Both the position numbers and the translations under genes were made by a program. Source: Dictyobacter formicarum (lineage in GTDB: Bacteria; Chloroflexota; Ktedonobacteria; Ktedonobacterales; Ktedonobacteraceae). From it: DNA of 64,000 nt. Below are positions 61,849-64,000 of this stretch, piece by piece. How positions within the stretch are numbered: position 1 is the first letter of the stretch; each line of letters starts with the position of its first letter. The notes under the pieces were generated by a model. The model saw only the letters and a program-made list of their open reading frames with translations. It ran no database searches and had not been told where the DNA came from. The stretch is from contig NZ_BNJJ01000033.1 of the NCBI RefSeq assembly GCF_016587435.1, positions 22,178-86,177 on the forward strand. Direction: 5' to 3'.

Positions 61849-62079
61849 TTATTTGCGCATTGTACGAGCAAATGTCCCTGCCTCCTTGCGAGCCTGAGTA
61901 TAGAGCTTACAAGGAGGCGTGGTCTCAATACGAAGAGTAATTTTCTCCTCGTCCGCTGATGTAGCTTGAATTACATCAGCGTATAGTGTTCTGCTTTTTT
62001 TCTTTCCCTCCTCTTTTGTGCGCCTGGGCCAGGCTCCCTCATGCTCTGGCCGCCTCTTCCATTTTATTGCTATGCACAT
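61849..62079 (-). CDS. Possible 76-residue basic protein
   Basis: Starts ATG at 62077-62079 after GGAGAAAAGGAAA. Very basic first half (KWKRRPEHEG, then RRTKEEGKKKSR) and a second half TLYADVIQATSADEEKITLR that could be a beta hairpin. No family recognised. A longer reading continues into the TrmH gene's opposite strand, which is unlikely. Accept with caution. Confidence 0.4.
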   Translation of the reverse strand: MCIAIKWKRRPEHEGAWPRRTKEEGKKKSRTLYADVIQATSADEEKITLRIETTPPCKLYTQARKEAGTFARTMRK

Positions 62080-62160
62080 TTTCCTTTTCTCCAGAGGTCT
62101 GGCTAAGAGTAAGAGCTTTGACTTTGTCATCTCATAGCAATCTGGAAGGCAGGTAATTTC

Positions 62161-63015
62161 ATGGCAAAACAACACCATACTTCGACCGAGCAGCACGATA
62201 TCCTGACTCTCTCTACCGATACCATCATTACCAGCAGGAACAATCCAAAGATTAAACTGCTCCGCGCCCTTTTGAAGCGTTCTGAACGTGAGCGCACCGG
62301 ACTGGCCCTGATTGAAGGCTTGAGCCAGGTCTTGGAAGCGTCGCAGCAGCCTGGACTGGTGCGCCAGCTGATTGTGGCGCCCGACGTGCTGAAAAGCCAC
62401 CCAGCCTGGCAACTGTTTGACGCCCACAGGCAACAGGGTTGTCCCTACCTTTGTGTTAGCGCCGATGTGTTGCAATCTTTTCAACTCAAATATGCGCAGC
62501 AGGGGATTGCCGCCGTCATCGCTCAACGCTGGGAATCCCTTGCGCAGGTGACGCTTGCGGTGAGCGATTATTGGCTGGCCCTGGAGGCCATTGAGTACCC
62601 CGGTAACCTGGGAACAATCCTACGCACCTGCGACGCCACTGGCTGTCGAGGCGTGTTTCTGCTAGATCACACGGCCGATCCCTACGATCCCGCCGCCCTG
62701 CGTGCCAGCCGAGGAGCTATCTTCACGCAACGTCTAGTCAAAGCCTCTTTCCAGGCTTTTGTAGACTGGACCCGGCGGCACAATTATCCAATTATCGGCA
62801 CCTCCGACGCAGCCGCCGTCCATTACCGCCAGGCAAGCTATCCCGCGTCAGCCATCCTGCTCATGGGCAGCGAGCGCCAGGGCCTATCTCCTGAGCAGCA
62901 AGCAGTTTGTGATCTCGTCGTCAGCATTCCCATGCGCGGCACCAGCGACTCCCTCAACGTCTCAATCGCCGCCGCCGTCGTCCTCTACGAAATCCTACAA
63001 GGCGATATCTATTGA
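62161..63015 (+). CDS. TrmH/SpoU-family RNA 2'-O-methyltransferase
   Basis: 284 residues. An N-terminal substrate-binding domain (ITSRNNPKIKLLRALLKRSE, then GLALIEGLSQVLEA) precedes the SPOUT knot: EAIEYPGNLGTILRTCDATG, then ILLMGSERQGLSPEQQAV and IPMRGTSDSLNVSIAAAVVL. Methylates rRNA or tRNA ribose with SAM; the exact target is not decided. GGAAGG lies upstream of the ATG. Confidence 0.92.
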   Translation: MAKQHHTSTEQHDILTLSTDTIITSRNNPKIKLLRALLKRSERERTGLALIEGLSQVLEASQQPGLVRQLIVAPDVLKSHPAWQLFDAHRQQGCPYLCVSADVLQSFQLKYAQQGIAAVIAQRWESLAQVTLAVSDYWLALEAIEYPGNLGTILRTCDATGCRGVFLLDHTADPYDPAALRASRGAIFTQRLVKASFQAFVDWTRRHNYPIIGTSDAAAVHYRQASYPASAILLMGSERQGLSPEQQAVCDLVVSIPMRGTSDSLNVSIAAAVVLYEILQGDIY

Positions 63016-63125
63016 ACGCGCCGTTGCTTCTTATAGCCGAATTAACCAGGCCGCCTCGCCTCTAAGCCATGGCGGCCTATGAATCGATAAAGGTGGCATA
63101 GGATTGCTCAGGCGAGCTATACGAC

Positions 63126-63284
63126 TCAATACTCTAAGGCCAGAAGCTGCTTGATTTTGTCGGCAGTTCCAGAGTTGCTACACGGAGTGTGAATCAGAAG
63201 CCGAAGATCGCCGGAATCGACCGTCTGGAAAAAGAGAAAATCAGGTGACGGCCGGGAATGAAGTTTGGGGATGATCCGATCCAT
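63126..63284 (-). CDS. Possible 52-residue protein downstream of the HAD gene
   Basis: ATG at 63282-63284, 9 bp after the HAD stop. The peptide (RPSPDFLFFQTVDSGDLRLL, then DKIKQLLALEY) has balanced, protein-like composition. The ribosome site is weak (GCGGGAC). It may be translated with the HAD gene. Confidence 0.4.
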   Translation of the reverse strand: MDRIIPKLHSRPSPDFLFFQTVDSGDLRLLIHTPCSNSGTADKIKQLLALEY

Positions 63285-63293
63285 TGTCCCGCG

Positions 63294-64000
63294 TTAATTG
63301 AAGCGGTGTATATGTGCCGGTAGCTCGGCCAGGCTTGCCAGGTGCAGGTCTGGCTGCCTCTCGCCCGGAGATTTTGGCCCGATCAGCACGGTATGGGCTC
63401 CTAGCTGTGCGGCCTGATCGATAAAGCGCGGATGATCATCGACAATCAGCGCCTCGGCTGGCTCTATACCAAGGTCGGCGAAAATGCGCTCATAGTAGTG
63501 AGTCATGGGTTTGAAGGTATTGACCAGGTCTGGACCGTAGAGCCGGCCAAAGCAGTCCCGTACCCCATCCCCTCTAAATAGTAGCTCAGCTCGTTTGACG
63601 GCTCCCCGGACGCGGTATGCAGCGTATAGCCTTCGCTGTGGAGCCTCTGAATGGCCCCTACCGCGCCCGGAAACGCCGACCGCACACGCGGAATGATAAA
63701 GGCATTGGACTTATGAAACAGCTCAACACATTCCTCCTCAGAGGGACTAGAAATATTCATCAGCGCGCACATTCCCTCCAGCCAGTCCAGCATATATTGA
63801 TGATAGAAGCTGGGATAATCCGACGAGGCCTCCAGACGCAGCAGCCAGTTGCGCGGCTCAATTAATTGATCCATGACGCGAAAGTTGGCCTCGCCCCACG
63901 CTTCTCTGCTCCCTCCCAACCGAGGCGCAAAAAACTCTCCCACCAGCTGTTGCCACTGCGGCCCCCGCAGCGTATTATCATTCATCACCCCACCATCATC
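63294..64000 (-). pseudogene. HAD-superfamily hydrolase, frameshifted, 5' end outside window
   Basis: The 5' end is beyond 64000: at the edge the frame reads DDGGVMNDN, HAD motif I without its first residues. It continues LRGPQWQQLVGEFFAPRLGG through SEGYTLHTASGEPSNELSYY, then shifts frame at a CCCC run (63563-63566, GGGG in sense). Homology resumes in another frame (CFGRLYGPDLVNTFKP, then LIVDDHPRFIDQAAQLGAHT, HAD motif IV). One base seems missing. Pseudogene or sequencing error. Confidence 0.78.

Overview
The window looks like chromosomal DNA from a large-genome soil bacterium, most likely a member of the class Ktedonobacteria (Chloroflexota). That placement is inference. It rests on moderate GC, membrane Ser/Thr kinases with WD40 or TIR/TPR tails, an ECF41-type sigma factor, many GNAT, SRPBCC, PadR, ArsR and MarR genes, an IS701-type element, and long palindromic repeats between genes. 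I found no rRNA, tRNA or CRISPR array. Most genes are short monocistrons or two- to three-gene operons with clear AGGAGG-like ribosome sites.

Layout. 1-5.3 kb: the end of a DHFR/RibD-like gene, then a minus-strand cassette of a WD40 kinase, a nucleotidyltransferase and a pseudokinase-TIR-TPR protein. 5.5-11.4 kb: coaD, a GNAT, a P-loop kinase-like protein, a DUF4231 membrane protein, a two-part membrane protein, PadR-C-like fragments and a SHOCT protein. 11.4-16.5 kb: an FAD-linked sugar oxidase with a glycosidase, an ECF41 sigma factor with a decayed second copy, and a PadR/DUF4188 operon. 16.5-19 kb: a mobile-DNA patch with a 0.42 kb MITE-like element, a 1,736 bp IS701-type element with a TTAG duplication, and a 128 bp miniature element beside it. 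19-27.7 kb: small stress or housekeeping genes (DUF2795, GNAT, VOC, SRPBCC, SDR), an AHSA1-ArsR operon with two matched operators, and an ISAs1 remnant. 27.7-31.4 kb: a heterodimeric ABC exporter.

31.7-45.2 kb: small hypotheticals, a DUF4097-like protein, a GNAT, a secreted protein, an SGNH hydrolase, an M19 dipeptidase, a lipoprotein, a PAS histidine kinase, a Nudix plus APH-like kinase pair, DUF3052-like, DinB, an MFS exporter and a translationally coupled pair. 46.2-48.9 kb: a winged-helix protein whose promoter and coding sequence carry two alternating classes of palindrome, followed by a degenerate DEDD exonuclease. 49-58.2 kb: EamA, MarR, a WYL regulator, lspA and an ABC-2 exporter operon. 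58.3-64 kb: a DUF4037 protein, a TPR protein, a Nudix-like/APH fusion, a TrmH methyltransferase, and a frameshifted HAD hydrolase that runs off the window.

The strongest candidates for something undescribed are the palindrome-studded gene at 46.2-47.1 kb, the TIR/pseudokinase/nucleotidyltransferase cassette at 0.3-5.3 kb, the IS701-type transposase joined to an IS5-type helix-turn-helix domain, and the dispersed hairpin families whose stems are conserved while their sequences are not.
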